A stretch of DNA of 32,500 bases from Prorocentrum cordatum (lineage: Eukaryota; Sar; Dinophyceae; Prorocentrales; Prorocentraceae): positions 1 to 32,500 of the forward strand of contig CAUYUJ010009493.1 in the NCBI GenBank assembly GCA_963575745.1, given 5' to 3'. Position 1 is the stretch's first letter, and each line of letters opens with the position of its first letter. This document shows positions 1 to 7,799 of the stretch, one piece after another. The position numbers and the translations under genes are program-made. The notes beneath the pieces are model-generated. The model was not told the origin of the DNA. It saw only the letters and a list, made by a program, of their open reading frames with translations, and made no database searches.

Positions 1-40
1 CTCCTCCATCTCCTCCTCCGCCTCCTCCTCCTCCTCCTTT
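1..40. repeat. (CTC/TCC)n pyrimidine microsatellite
   Basis: Imperfect TCC/CTC triplets run from the window edge to the unique sequence at about 41. The array may continue outside the window. Confidence 0.8.
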
Positions 41-54
41 CAGTACGATCGAGA

Positions 55-255
55 CGGGTACGGCAGGTTCGCGCCGTGTCGGCCGTCGGCGACCCCGCCA
101 CCGGCGTTCAGCCTTGAGCGCCGCCGGCGACCCAGGATCGGTCGATGTTGAACGATCTGACGTTTCGGAAACGGCCGCTCGTTCAAGGTTCAACGATCCC
201 GCGGTGTCGGAACCAGCGCCAGGGTCGACACGACGCGAACCTGCCGTACGATCGA
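55..255 (+). repeat. Dispersed repeat family H, copy 1 (element-free copy)
   Basis: This segment aligns with 12220-12575: both contain a CGGCAGGT..CGCGC stretch, a GGCGACCCC block, then TTGAACGATCTG, GTTCAAGGTT and GGGTCGACACGACGCG in the same order. This copy lacks the 166-bp element that sits inside the second copy, so it serves as the empty-site reference. Confidence 0.7.
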
Positions 256-431
256 AAGGGGTACGGAAACAATGCCAACAGCAGATCTTGTCCATTTTGA
301 AGAGGACTCGCTGCCAGTGTCGCCGCGGACGTTGTCCACTCGAGACAGAAGACCGCCTGCCCAAACACCCGCTTTCGGTTTTGGACAGCATTTGCTGTTG
401 GGCATCGTACCATTTTTCCGTACCCATTTCG
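253..431. mobile_element. Foldback element, CGAAA-GGGTACGGAAA ends
   Basis: The left arm from 253 and the inverted right arm ending at 431 share CGAAA(G/T)GGGTACGGAAA, then continue with AATGCC(C)AACAGCA(G/A)AT..TGTCC. The arms are about 40 bp with small gaps, around a GC-rich core at 300-380. It begins where the two family H copies stop aligning, which is consistent with insertion. I see no convincing target-site duplication and no coding capacity. Confidence 0.5.
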
Positions 432-611
432 GGCGTTGATGAAGCACACAGGAGAGACACGTCAAGCAAAAGGAGGTATCAGCCGCGGCGCAAGCCATTA
501 GCAACCATTCGAATTGGTGATCTTGGGGCGCTCTCGGAGTCTCCGAGCCGTCTTGGGACGTTTTCGGAGCCCTTGTGGCCCTCTTGGGTGTTGCTTACGA
601 CGGGATGTTTT

Positions 612-700
612 TCGCTATTTTCGGCCTTTGGGGGCCCTTGCCAGGCCTCGGGACCGTCAACAATTTTTCAGGATGAGAAACTAGGGTCCAGACCTCTGGG
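612..700 (+). repeat. Dispersed repeat family A, copy 1
   Basis: The order TTTTCGCTATTTTCGG, GGGGGCCCT, CAGGCCTCGGGACCGTCA, CAGGATGAGAAAC, GGGTCCAGACC recurs at 1541-1640, 14868-14975, 31056-31130, 32244-32345 and 32368-32460. No function is recognised. Confidence 0.7.
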
Positions 701-739
701 GGTCGACGTCGTGGCAAAACACGACGCCAGGGGTCTCGG

Positions 740-800
740 TCCGGAACTGTTCTCTGACGGCCCCATGGGCCCAACGAGGGCCCGTCGAAGCTGAAAGCGA
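740..800 (-). repeat. Family A, inverted partial copy
   Basis: Read on the minus strand, GGGCCCTCGTTGGGCCCATGG followed by CCGTCAGAGAAC matches the middle of family A. It lies 40 bp from copy 1 in opposite orientation, so the pair can fold back. Confidence 0.5.
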
Positions 801-801
801 T

Positions 802-1069
802 GAAACCCTCGCGCCCTGAGCTTGTCACGTTCGGAAAATGATGGGATAGGCCCAGAGTGTCCTGGAGAACGTCGTTCCGGATTTCGAGGTGAAATTCGTG
901 CGGATTTTCCGTGGCCAGGAACGAAGACTACAAACAATCCACGTGAAATCCACTCCGCTTTTCACTCGCTGCTTCGGGGCTTTGCATCGGCAGAAAATCA
1001 GCGCACAAATCCGCTGCAGCACGTCTGCAAGGAGGTCGGCGCAGAGAGAAACCCTCGCGCCCTGAGCTT
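802..1069. repeat. Exact 22-bp direct repeat flanking a 224-bp segment
   Basis: The same 22 bases, starting GAAACCCTCG and ending CCTGAGCTT, occur at 802-823 and 1048-1069. The intervening sequence shows no recognised gene. The repeat could be a remnant of an insertion or a local duplication. Confidence 0.7.
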
Positions 1070-1102
1070 TCCACGACGCGAGCACGTCTTGGGTCAGAGC
1101 TT

Positions 1103-1245
1103 GAATTACCTACCCCGCTTTCGCTTCCAGGCAAAACCAAGTCATACCACGCGCCTCCTCGTCAAGCGGCCTGACCAGTACAGGCCGTAGTTTGGCATCG
1201 CTTGGTATCTCTTGGAAGCGAGGGTGGTCAAAAGCGAGGTAGGTC
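1103..1245. mobile_element. Probable foldback element
   Basis: ACCTACCCCGCTTT..CGCTTCCAGG..ACCAAG near 1105-1143 reappears inverted near 1198-1242. The right arm has about 11 extra bases. The core at 1145-1195 has no ORF of note. Confidence 0.35.
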
Positions 1246-1289
1246 TGTTTGCCCCCTATGGGGGGGGGGCAGTTGCCGGCGCAGGCCTC

Positions 1290-1500
1290 CCGAGGCAGCC
1301 TTCCCCCCGGCGGCCCCGCGAGCGCGGCTGCGGCTGCTGCTGGCGCGGTCCTGCGCCTCCGGCGCGCTGCGCGCGGCGCTGGCGCGGCTGCGGCCGGCTG
1401 CCGCCTCGGCGCCGGGCGAGCCCTCGGCACAACCGCGCCGTGGAGAGGAGGCCGCGCAGGCGGCCCCGCGGTGCAGAGCTCGGAGGAGGACAACCCAGAT
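1290..1500 (+). pseudogene. GC-rich coding-like fragment with an Arg/Leu/Ala helical motif
   Basis: One frame reads PRARLRLLLARSCASGALRA followed by ALARLRPAAA. A closely related phrase, PRARLRRRLTAACRSGALRA, occurs at 17270-17380, and both are followed by a Q-P-R-R-G stretch. Protein-level similarity between fragments 16 kb apart, with differing third positions, suggests a shared coding ancestor rather than simple repeat. There is no clear start, and the frame runs into dispersed repeat family A. The family is not recognised. The pattern R..L...SGALRAAL..L resembles short alanine-rich helical motifs also seen at 6070-6280 and 12690-12760. Confidence 0.35.
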
Positions 1501-1540
1501 ATGCTCGCGTCGTAACAAGAATATGGACGGCAAGTTTTTC

Positions 1541-1640
1541 GTTTTTTTTCGACCCTCGGGGGCCCTCGCCAGGCCCCAGGACCGTCCAAAAACGACTCAG
1601 GATGAAAAACCGGTCCCATGGAGAGCGTCGGGACTTCCAG
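1541..1640 (+). repeat. Family A, copy 2
   Basis: TTTTTTTTCGACCCTCGGGG, CCAGGCCCCAGGACCGTC and CAGGATGAAAAACCGGTCCC follow the order of copy 1. It sits 44 bp before a family D element; the same A-next-to-D association occurs at 31056-31195. Confidence 0.7.
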
Positions 1641-1683
1641 GGACGCCGTCCTGAAAAAATCAGGACGTCGCATGTCTGGGAAG

Positions 1684-1822
1684 GTACCCATACCTCTACC
1701 CACTCGCCCGTTTTCATTTTTTTGGGCCTCCTGGGAGGTCCTCGTCGCCACCGCTGGATTCGCCTCGAAATCCTGGTCAGAGTGCACCCCGGCAGATGTC
1801 CGGGGAGTAGCGGTATCGGTGC
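1684..1822. mobile_element. Family D short TIR element, copy 1 (about 139 bp)
   Basis: GTACCCATACCTCTAC at the left end and the inverted GTAGCGGTATCGGTGC at the right end match at 13 of 16 positions. The interior GGGCCTCCTGGGAGGTCCTC and TTCGCCTCGAAATCCTGGTC are shared with copies at 13493, 16639 and 18249. It is non-coding and non-autonomous. Confidence 0.65.
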
Positions 1823-1886
1823 CTCTTGGTTTCCCCAGTCCAAAGCATCGGCGGAGGCGCTGGAACTACCCCGTGAGATCTCGGCT

Positions 1887-2043
1887 GATGGGCCTGTTTT
1901 CCACCACCACCACCATAAGTTGGAGGAGGACGAGGAGGACGAAGAGGAGGAGGAGGAGAAGGAGGAGGTGGAGGAGGAGGAGGACCCCCTCTCCCCTCCA
2001 ACTTATGGTTGTGGTGGTGGTGGTGGAGAACGAGCCCATCATC
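1887..2043. mobile_element. Foldback element with (GAG)n core
   Basis: The left arm GATGGGCCTGTTTTCCACC..CCATAAGTTGGAGG reappears inverted at 1996-2043 with a few differences. The core between the arms is an imperfect GAGGAG array. A single related arm, ATGGGCATGCTTTTTCACCA, stands alone at 6522-6556. Confidence 0.6.
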
Positions 2044-2047
2044 GGCG

Positions 2048-2120
2048 CCGCATTTTTTCTCACGCCGGGCGTGTTCGCTGGGCTTCGGGCCCAGGGCCTT
2101 CACGCGTCGGGTTGCGGCTC
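2048..2120 (+). repeat. Family E, partial copy 1
   Basis: CGGGCGTGTTCGCTGGGCTT, CGGGCCCAGGGCCTTC and TTGCGGCTCC follow the order of the better copies at 16070-16140 and 17705-17760. Confidence 0.55.
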
Positions 2121-2234
2121 CAAGCCCGATGCAGGGAGACGGGGTCCAGGGCTCTGGCTGTGCTTTCTTGCAAGGTTGTCAGTTTTCCCAGAAACTGTCC
2201 TGTGGTGCCGCGTCCTCGCTGTGAAGAGACAGCG

Positions 2235-2395
2235 CCCCGCGTTCCTCTCCTCCCTTCCTCCTCCCCCCTCCTCCTTCCTCCCTCCTCCCCCTCCTCCCTC
2301 CCCCTCCCTCTCCTCGCTCCCCCTCCTCCCCTCCTCCTCCCCCTCCTCCCCCTCCTCTCCCTCCCCCCTCCTCCCATCCCTACCTTTGCCCTCTG
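2235..2395. repeat. CCT/CTC low-complexity tract
   Basis: About 160 bases are almost purely pyrimidine on the plus strand. Open frames crossing it are polyserine, polyproline or polyleucine artefacts. Confidence 0.85.
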
Positions 2396-2397
2396 TG

Positions 2398-2960
2398 GTA
2401 GCGCCCGCATGCAGTTCCACTTTCATTTCGGCACGCCACAGTGACAGCGGCCGCATGCAGTTCCATCCCTATTTCGGCACAACCCTTCACGCGCTTCGTG
2501 ACCCCACAGGGAGCTCCACCGAAGGCCCCAGTGACAGCGCCCGCATGCAGTTCCACGCTCCATTTCGTTGCACCCCCTACACGGTTCGTGGCCTCCTAGG
2601 GAGCTCCACCGAAGGCCCCACTGACAGCGCCCGCAAGCGGTGTCACCCTCAATTTCGGTACACCCCTCACACGTTTCGTGGCCATATACGGTGCTCCACC
2701 TAAGGCCCCAGTGGCAGCGCCCGCATGCGATGCCATCCTCCATAGCGGTACACCTCTCACACGGTTCGTGGCTCCATAGGGTGCTCAACCGAAGGTCCCA
2801 GTGGTGCCTGTTGATGGCCCCTCTTCTTCATTTCTTCATTTCATGTCCCTCGCGATGCTCGAAGGCCCCAGTGGCAGCGCCCGCATGGCGACCCCGCCAC
2901 ATTCCGGCACACCCTTCACTCGCTTCGAGGCCCCATAAGAAGATCCACCGAAGGCGATAC
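2398..2960 (-). repeat. 90-bp minisatellite family K, array 1
   Basis: Units of about 90 bp repeat GAGCTCCACCGAAGGCCCC, GTGACAGCGCCCGCATGC and a GGTTCGTGGCC block. At least five units are visible, the last interrupted near 2790-2860. On the minus strand one frame stays open for 121 codons and repeats ACGRCHWGLRWSSLWGHEPC with paired CxxC. The same family lies at 26220-27215 in the opposite orientation. Whether the peptide is made is unknown. Confidence 0.8.
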
Positions 2961-2994
2961 TCACAACGACGGTATTCACAACTGCATACGGCTG

Positions 2995-3060
2995 GGTTCG
3001 TCGCGAGGCTGATTTTCGCAACGTCGGATTTCAGTGGTTGCCTGTCATCGGGCCCTGGGG
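2995..3060 (+). repeat. Family E, partial copy 2
   Basis: GATTTTCGCAACGTCGGATT followed by TCAG..GGGCCCTGGGG matches the second half of family E as seen at 16155-16200. Confidence 0.45.
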
Positions 3061-3252
3061 TCATCAAACATAGATCCAGGGCGCAGCACTACGCCCGGTG
3101 ATGAGGTGGAGACCTCTGGTGCTCCGCGTTAACAACATCATATCGTCGGATATCTAGGAATCGCACGCCCCTCCTCTCTGGAGGTCGTTTCGGATTCTTG
3201 GCTCTTCCGCGCGAGCGGGTTCGGCACAGGCACCTTACCTTGCGGCCTCCAG

Positions 3253-3366
3253 TGTGTGTGTGTGTGTGTGTGTTTGTTTGTTTGTGTATGTGTGTGTGTG
3301 TGTTGGTGTTTGTGTTTGTGTTTGTTTGTTTGTTTGTTTGTTTGTTTGTGTGTGTGTGTGTGTGTT
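3253..3366. repeat. (TG)n / (TTTG)n compound microsatellite
   Basis: GTGTGTGT blocks alternate with GTTTGTTTG blocks for about 114 bp. Confidence 0.95.
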
Positions 3367-3508
3367 CAGGCCAGGCCCAGGAGCCAGGTCTGGGAAGGCA
3401 GCCCTTCCTCCCCTCCCCGCTTCTGATCTCCCTCCCCACGCACGTAGGAGACGGGGCCCGCACCGAATCAAGGCTAAACGAACTCAAGGCCCGCGGGATG
3501 AGTCAGCC

Positions 3509-3717
3509 AGCTAGAGCTAAGATGTTCCAACCTACTTTAGCCTTGATCTCATGAAATAATTTCAAGCACCACGAAAGTACCGAAGCTTGAGGGTTTTCAC
3601 GTGTCGGGCCCTGGGAGGCGATACTCGTTCGACATTGTTTCGATACTTTTCTGGGCGTTCGAATTTATTTCTGGGATGTGGTCCTTAAGTATGATGGGAG
3701 CAACATAAAGCTAGAGC
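3509..3717. mobile_element. Family B TIR element with 9-bp target-site duplication
   Basis: AGCTAGAGC occurs exactly at 3509-3517 and 3709-3717, bracketing a 191-bp element. Element ends are weakly inverted: TAAGATGTTCCAACC on the left against the inverse of GATGGGAGCAACATAA on the right. The interior (GTACCGAA, TTTTCACGTGTCGGGCCCTGGG, GACATTGTTTCGA) recurs at 11744, 13264 and 31443. A 9-bp duplication is typical of Mutator-like transposition; this assignment is inference. Confidence 0.7.
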
Positions 3718-3885
3718 AGGGTGCTTGGTGTTTAGAATTCTAGACGCTCCGCGTAACCCCACCAGCTTACAGGCCTCTTTTGCCGCGCCATCGTTCACCC
3801 GGGGTGCTGCTGTGAGTCTGAGTTAGTCGCTCGCGCTCGCCCTCTCCCCCCTTTCTTCGCTCTCTCGCCCCTCTCTTGCCCCCGT
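3718..3885. other. No recognised feature; C/T-rich stretch
   Basis: Unique-looking sequence with an ACCCCACCAGC phrase that recurs at 4139. The stretch 3826-3880 is rich in CTCTC and CGCTC. No gene is supported. Confidence 0.5.
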
Positions 3886-4262
3886 TTGCGGTTCGGCTGG
3901 TGCATGGCGCCGAAAGGGCGACTTCTCCCCCCCGTTCCGCCGCCGGTCGCCGCGCCTCTGCGTCCCCACCTGCTGGGATGTCTGAGCCGGTCACTTCTGA
4001 ATGAGGGTCACTTTGTCCTTGGCATGTGCACACGCCACTGCGGCCAATACGCCTCTGCGGCCAATTATCTTCGTTCTGCGCCCCGGACGTTAACCCGCTT
4101 CTTGACCTTCGTCAGGGAGCCGCCGTTCAAAAAAGTAACCCCACCAGCTTCGTTAGCTGTAGCTTTGGACGGCGCGCGGCCCTTCCGTTTGCGCTCGCGA
4201 ACGAAGAAGTACCCCCACCAGCCCATCCAGAAACGATGCCCAGAGGAATTGCCTCGATCAGG
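3886..4262 (+). other. Open segment ending at a consensus 5' splice-site sequence
   Basis: A frame beginning near 3886 stays open through 4262. At 4259 the sequence ATCAGGTAAGTGG matches the canonical donor AG|GTAAGT, directly before the satellite at 4290. If transcribed rightward, this could be an exon with the satellite inside an intron. The predicted peptide (MAPKGRLLPPVPPPVAAPLR and onward) has no domain I recognise and codon evidence is weak. A chance donor is quite possible in 32 kb. Confidence 0.2.
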
Positions 4263-4289
4263 TAAGTGGGCAGTACACAGAGAAAGGGT

Positions 4290-5040
4290 CCCCCAGTGGA
4301 GGCCTCTTGGAGCGTCTTGGGGGCCTCTTGGCGGTCCCGGACGCCTCTTAGAGCGTCTTGGGTCCCTCGGAGAGCAGCTTCTTGGGGCTTCTTGGGGGTT
4401 TCTGGGGAGCCTCTTGGAGGCCTCTTGGGCGCCTGTTGGGGCCTCTTGGGGCCACCTGGGCGCCTCTTGGGGCCTTCTTGGGACGCTCTTGGGAGCCTTG
4501 CGAGCGCTCTTTGAGCCCTCTTGGGCCATATTGGGGGCCATCTTGAGGCCTCGGATGGCCATCGGAAGCGAAAAGGCGAGAAAGCCAAAAACATTGATTT
4601 CCAATGTTTTGGAAGGATTTTGGTCTCTTCGGGGCCTCCTGGGGGAGCTCTTTGGCCGCTTGGAGCCGTCTTGGAGCGGTCTTGGGGCCTCTTGGAGCAT
4701 CGTGGGAGCCATCTTGAGGCATCTTGGGATATCTTGAGCCATCTTGGAGGTCATCTTGGGCTCTCCCAGGCGCTCTTGGAGTCATCTTAAGCAGTGTCCC
4801 CCCCCCAGGAGGCCAACATGTGGCCCAAACCTGGGTAAAATCGATGATTTTGGTTTTGGCATTGTCGCCGAGGCCTTTTGAAGCATCTTGGGTGCCTCTT
4901 GGGGGTCTCTTGGGAGCCTCTTGGGGGCATCCTGGGGGCCTCTTGGGGGCCTCCTGGGGCCTCCTGGCCACCTCGTGGGGCCGTTTTGGGGCACCCTTGG
5001 GAGCTTTGGGAGCGCTCGTGGTGCCATCTCGGAAGAGATC
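4290..5040. repeat. GCCTCTTGGGG degenerate satellite
   Basis: A 9-12-bp motif, GCCTCTTGGGG and variants (GCATCTTGGG, GCCATCTTGAG), repeats through the block. In one frame it encodes GASWGLLGASWG-type peptide and on the other strand PQEAPKRPPR. Non-satellite islands interrupt it at about 4565-4625 and 4790-4880. These frames are translations of satellite, not recognised genes. Confidence 0.85.
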
Positions 5041-5115
5041 GGTCAAAGAAGGGGGCTTCCGTAACTAGCGACCAGAAGCCTAGTAAAACCAATCATCGGG
5101 TTCCTCGCCGAGGCC
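4790..5115. repeat. Islands recurring within and just after the satellite
   Basis: GGTAAAATCGATGATTTTGG..TCGCCGAGGCCTTTTG at 4834-4880 and AGTAAAACCAATCATCGGG..TCGCCGAGGCCGTTTTGG at 5080-5115 are related. The satellite therefore has a higher-order period of roughly 240 bp. A short palindrome, AAAACATTG..CAATGTTTT, lies in the earlier island at 4590-4612. Confidence 0.5.
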
Positions 5116-5139
5116 GTTTTGGACGCCCTGACCGCTCGC

Positions 5140-5310
5140 GGGGCGCCCTGTCCAGGTCCAGGGGAGGGGGCCGGGGGAAGGGTCACGTTACCCCCTCCCC
5201 GCCCGCAAGCCGTCTCGCTCACTCCCACCCGCCCTCCCAACACGCACGTAGCACCCGAGTCAGGCCCGAGCCTCAGCAAATTCAGCAGTCGTCTTGGGAT
5301 GGGGAGCTAC
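5140..5310. other. No recognised feature
   Basis: GC-rich, non-tandem sequence between the satellite and the CCG array. Nothing beyond short C-runs is visible. Confidence 0.5.
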
Positions 5311-5311
5311 T

Positions 5312-5342
5312 GGGGGCCAATCCGCCGCCGCCGCCGCTGCCT

Positions 5343-5382
<40 letters not shown>

Positions 5383-5622
5383 TGCCCGCCGCCGCCGCCC
5401 CCGCGCCGCCGCGCCGCCGCCGCCGCCGCCGCCCCCCGCTGCCAAACCGCCGCCGCAGCCGCAGCCGCTGCCGCCACCGCCGCCGCCGCAGCCGCCGCAG
5501 CCGCCGCCGCCGCAGCCGCCGCCGCCGCCGCCGCCCGCCGCCGCCGCCGCCGTCGCCGCAGCCGCCGCAGCCGCCGCCGCCGCCGCCGCCGCAGCCGCCG
5601 CAGCCGCCGCCGCCGCCGCCAA
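5312..5622. repeat. (CCG)n / (GCC)n array
   Basis: About 310 bp of imperfect CCG triplets with CAG and CTG substitutions. It translates as polyproline, polyalanine or polyarginine by frame, so the open frames here carry no evidence of a gene. Confidence 0.95.
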
Positions 5623-5785
5623 TTGTACTCTGTATCGTTTTTTGACAGGGATGGTGTGGGGGGCCGCATCGGGTTGGCTGCGCATGTTCCGAATTTTGAG
5701 GCAGAGTGTGGGGGGGGGGGTGTCGGCATGGACTCGGGTTGGCCCCCAGTCGCCTGGGGGAGGGGGTGTTTATTAATAGGGAACA

Positions 5786-6337
5786 GTGATAAACCCTCTC
5801 CCCGAAGGGGAAGAAAGGGGGTTGGTGAGGAACCGCCCTAAACCACCCACGCCCAGAGGGGTGGTGGGATCACCACCATGCTCAACCTGCTCTCAGCAGT
5901 CCTCCATTTCAGACTGGTCCCAGCAGCGCGAGGCAACGTCCCCCGCATCGGCGACGGAGCCTGGACCGCAGGCGGCGCTGGCTGCGCTCGCTGCGGTTGC
6001 GCGTGGCGACGCATCGATGGGGCTGGAGGCGCAGATCCTGAGGTCAGGTGAGCGGGACCCTTCTGAGGAAAGCTTAGGCGATGGTCGCGCAGAGCTGGCT
6101 GCGGCCCAGGGCGCCCTCAAGGCAGCCTTTGGCGATGGCGGGTTGGAGGCCGCGCTGGCTGCGGCGGCGTGCGACGACGTGCCGACCAGACAAGAGGCCG
6201 AGGCCGTGGCTTTCCGGGACTGCTTCAAGGCAGCCCTCGGCGATGGCCGCTTTCAGACTGTGCTGGCTGCGGCCGACGCGGCCGAGGAATTGGAGGAGGC
6301 GGACGGGCATCGAAGATACAGTCATATGAAATATTGA
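5786..6337 (+). CDS. Alanine-rich ORF with two internal helical repeats, possible terminal exon
   Basis: The frame is open from about 5786 and ends at a TGA at 6335. The first in-frame ATG is at 6017, giving 106 codons. CTCCATTTCAG at about 5903-5913 resembles a 3' splice site, so 5914-6337 could be a last exon; this is inference. The peptide has two related units, GALKAAFGDGGLEAALAAA and DCFKAALGDGRFQTVLAAAD, followed by the acidic tail AEELEEADGHRRYSHMKY. Composition is not that of simple repeat: the units differ at the DNA level but agree in protein. The tail has a relative at 13192-13270 and the unit a relative at 12690-12760. I recognise no named domain and assign no function. Expression is unproven. 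Confidence 0.4.
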   Translation: MINPLPEGEERGLVRNRPKPPTPRGVVGSPPCSTCSQQSSISDWSQQREATSPASATEPGPQAALAALAAVARGDASMGLEAQILRSGERDPSEESLGDGRAELAAAQGALKAAFGDGGLEAALAAAACDDVPTRQEAEAVAFRDCFKAALGDGRFQTVLAAADAAEELEEADGHRRYSHMKY

Positions 6338-6521
6338 TTCGTTTTCGTGTGGCAGCTGTTTTTGGAGTGCTTGGGAGTACCAGGAACGCTCCCATCAGCT
6401 AGCTGCTCCTCGCTGAGATCTTTGTGGGGGCGTTGCAGTTGCCCGCGTCATGCAGTTCCAGAGGGCCCCGAGTCCTGCCAGGACCCACGCGTTTTTGTTC
6501 TCCTTTCTCCTCCTTCTATTC

Positions 6522-6556
6522 TCATGGGCATGCTTTTTCACCACCACCACCACCAA
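6522..6556 (+). repeat. Solo arm of the 1887-2043 foldback element
   Basis: ATGGGCATGCTTTTTCACCA followed by CCACCACCAC matches the left arm at 1887-1915. No partner arm is nearby. Confidence 0.4.
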
Positions 6557-6713
6557 ACGGGGGGGCAGCATCCGTAGTACAACTTCGCTAGTACTAGTGC
6601 ACGGCTATAATGCTTGGCGCACAGCAGCATTCGCCACCGCGCGCCGAGCGCGTCGGCGCACTCCTTTGCGCCAGCCATCAAGGTTTCGCTGGCCCTTCTC
6701 CTGTTCTTCCCCC

Positions 6714-6790
6714 TCCTGGGAGGCCCTCCTGGGAGGCCCTCCTGGGAGGCCCTGGGAGACCCTCCTGGGAGGCCCTGGGAGCCTTGAGGC
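6714..6790. repeat. GGGAGGCCCTCCT tandem repeat
   Basis: About six units of a 13-bp motif with two shortened units. The motif is itself partly palindromic. Confidence 0.85.
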
Positions 6791-6903
6791 CCTTTTCGGC
6801 CACAGTGGCGAACGCCGTCGCTCAGCCGGCAGGCCGCGCCGGGCGGAGCCACACCGGAGGCGCGGAGGAGAAGAGGGCGGCCGCGGAGGGCGAAGAGAGC
6901 TAT

Positions 6904-6958
6904 GCACGTGCACCGATCCTGGCCAGGCCCAGCCTTGGCCCAGGATCCGTGCATGTGC
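6904..6958. other. Strong hairpin, 22-bp arms
   Basis: GCACGTGCACCGATCCTGG at 6904 pairs with CCAGGATCCGTGCATGTGC ending at 6958, with two mismatches and one extra base around a 10-bp loop. Confidence 0.75.
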
Positions 6959-6984
6959 CTTCCTGGCCACGGCAGGAGGGCGTA

Positions 6985-7027
6985 TGCACCGATCCTGGGC
7001 TCAGGATGCACCTAGCCAAGATCGGTG
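6985..7027. other. Second hairpin sharing the GCACCGATCCTGG motif
   Basis: GCACCGATCCTGGGCT pairs with AGCCAAGATCGGTGTG. The right arm runs directly into a (GT)n tract at 7023-7050, so the microsatellite may have grown from the hairpin end. Confidence 0.55.
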
Positions 7028-7050
7028 TGTGTGTGTGTGTGTGTGTGTGC
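7023..7050. repeat. (GT)n microsatellite
   Basis: About twelve GT dinucleotides. Confidence 0.95.
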
Positions 7051-7100
7051 ATGGTTTTTTTTTCTGCGGCCGCGGAGGGGGAGCGCGGTGGGAGTCAGCC

Positions 7101-7260
7101 ACGCGCAGAGGAGGGGGTAGGGGCAGGGGGGAAGGCCTCTCAGAACCACCCTGGCTTCGCAGAAGGCGCGGGCCTCGTCTGCAGATGCAAGGCCGCCGCC
7201 TTCTGGGAAGCGGCTTGCTTCTAAGAAGCCTCCCCCCCTGCCCCTACCCTCCTCTGCGTT
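7101..7260. mobile_element. Family F foldback element, copy 1
   Basis: CGCAGAGGAGGGGGTAGGGG at 7104 pairs with the inverse of CCCCTACCCTCCTCTGCG ending at 7258. The centre carries GCGGGCCTCGTCTGCAGATG, identical at the centre of the second copy at 30866-31006. Arms, centre and one flank (CAGCCACGCGCAGAG) are shared. No ORF lies inside. Confidence 0.75.
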
Positions 7261-7309
7261 CGGATGCAACTCCTGGGAGGTCAAAATCTGACTTTGCCCT
7301 GGTCCGAAT

Positions 7310-7390
7310 CCGGCTTCATCCTGCTTCATCCTGCTTTATCCCGCTGAATCCGGCTTCCTCCCGCCTGATCCGGGTTAGTCCCGCTTCATG
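7310..7390. repeat. About 10-bp CCGCTTCATC repeat
   Basis: CCGGCTTCATCCTGCTTCAT and variants repeat about seven times. Confidence 0.7.
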
Positions 7391-7468
7391 CCTCCCAATT
7401 TGGCGCCACAGCCCACCCCTGGGGCTATATCCTCCTTATATTCCTTCCGACGGAGACCTCCCAGTATC

Positions 7469-7596
7469 GACCAAAAAACAAACGACACCACCCCACCTAC
7501 GGCCCTCCTTGCCACGCAAAAGCCCGCGCCAGATCTCCTGGTAGACGCTAAGCCCCGTGGGGCCGCAGGTTGGGTGGTGTCGTTTGTTTCCTGGTC
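7469..7596. mobile_element. Foldback element with 36-bp terminal inverted repeats
   Basis: The arm beginning GACCAAAAAACAAACGACAC at 7469 pairs with the arm ending GTTTCCTGGTC at 7596, with 32 of 36 positions matching. The core is about 50 bp. Both strands therefore encode the same artefactual TNDTT peptide phrase. No clear target duplication is seen. Confidence 0.7.
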
Positions 7597-7799
7597 CACA
7601 GTCGTTGCCTCCTCATCTGCGCGCCGCCGGGGGAGGCCTCGAGCGTGGAGCAGTCTCTGCCCAGAGGAGTCTTTGCAGGCGGCGGCCTCTCGGGCACCGC
7701 AGGCCGGTGCCTATGATTGGACGGGGAGAGCCGGGGCAGTGCACCGGCCGCGGAAGCCGTACCGGGAGCCTCGGGGGCGGCTAAGGGGGGGGTGAGGAC

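Noticed and set aside
870-905. TTTCGAGGTGAAATTCGTGC resembling a small-subunit rRNA phrase
   Set aside because: Only about 12 bases fit and no neighbouring rRNA sequence is present.
4700-4775. GAGCCATCTTGG and GGCCATATTGG phrases resembling the dinoflagellate spliced leader core
   Set aside because: The leader has CCATTTTGG. These fit the surrounding GCCTCTTGGGG satellite better, and no GT donor follows.
4348-5068. GASWGLLGASWG- and PKRPQEAPKRP-type proteins
   Set aside because: Satellite translations on opposite strands. No start context, no codon bias, no domain.
5119-5841. Polyproline, polyarginine and polyalanine frames on both strands
   Set aside because: Artefacts of the CCG array.
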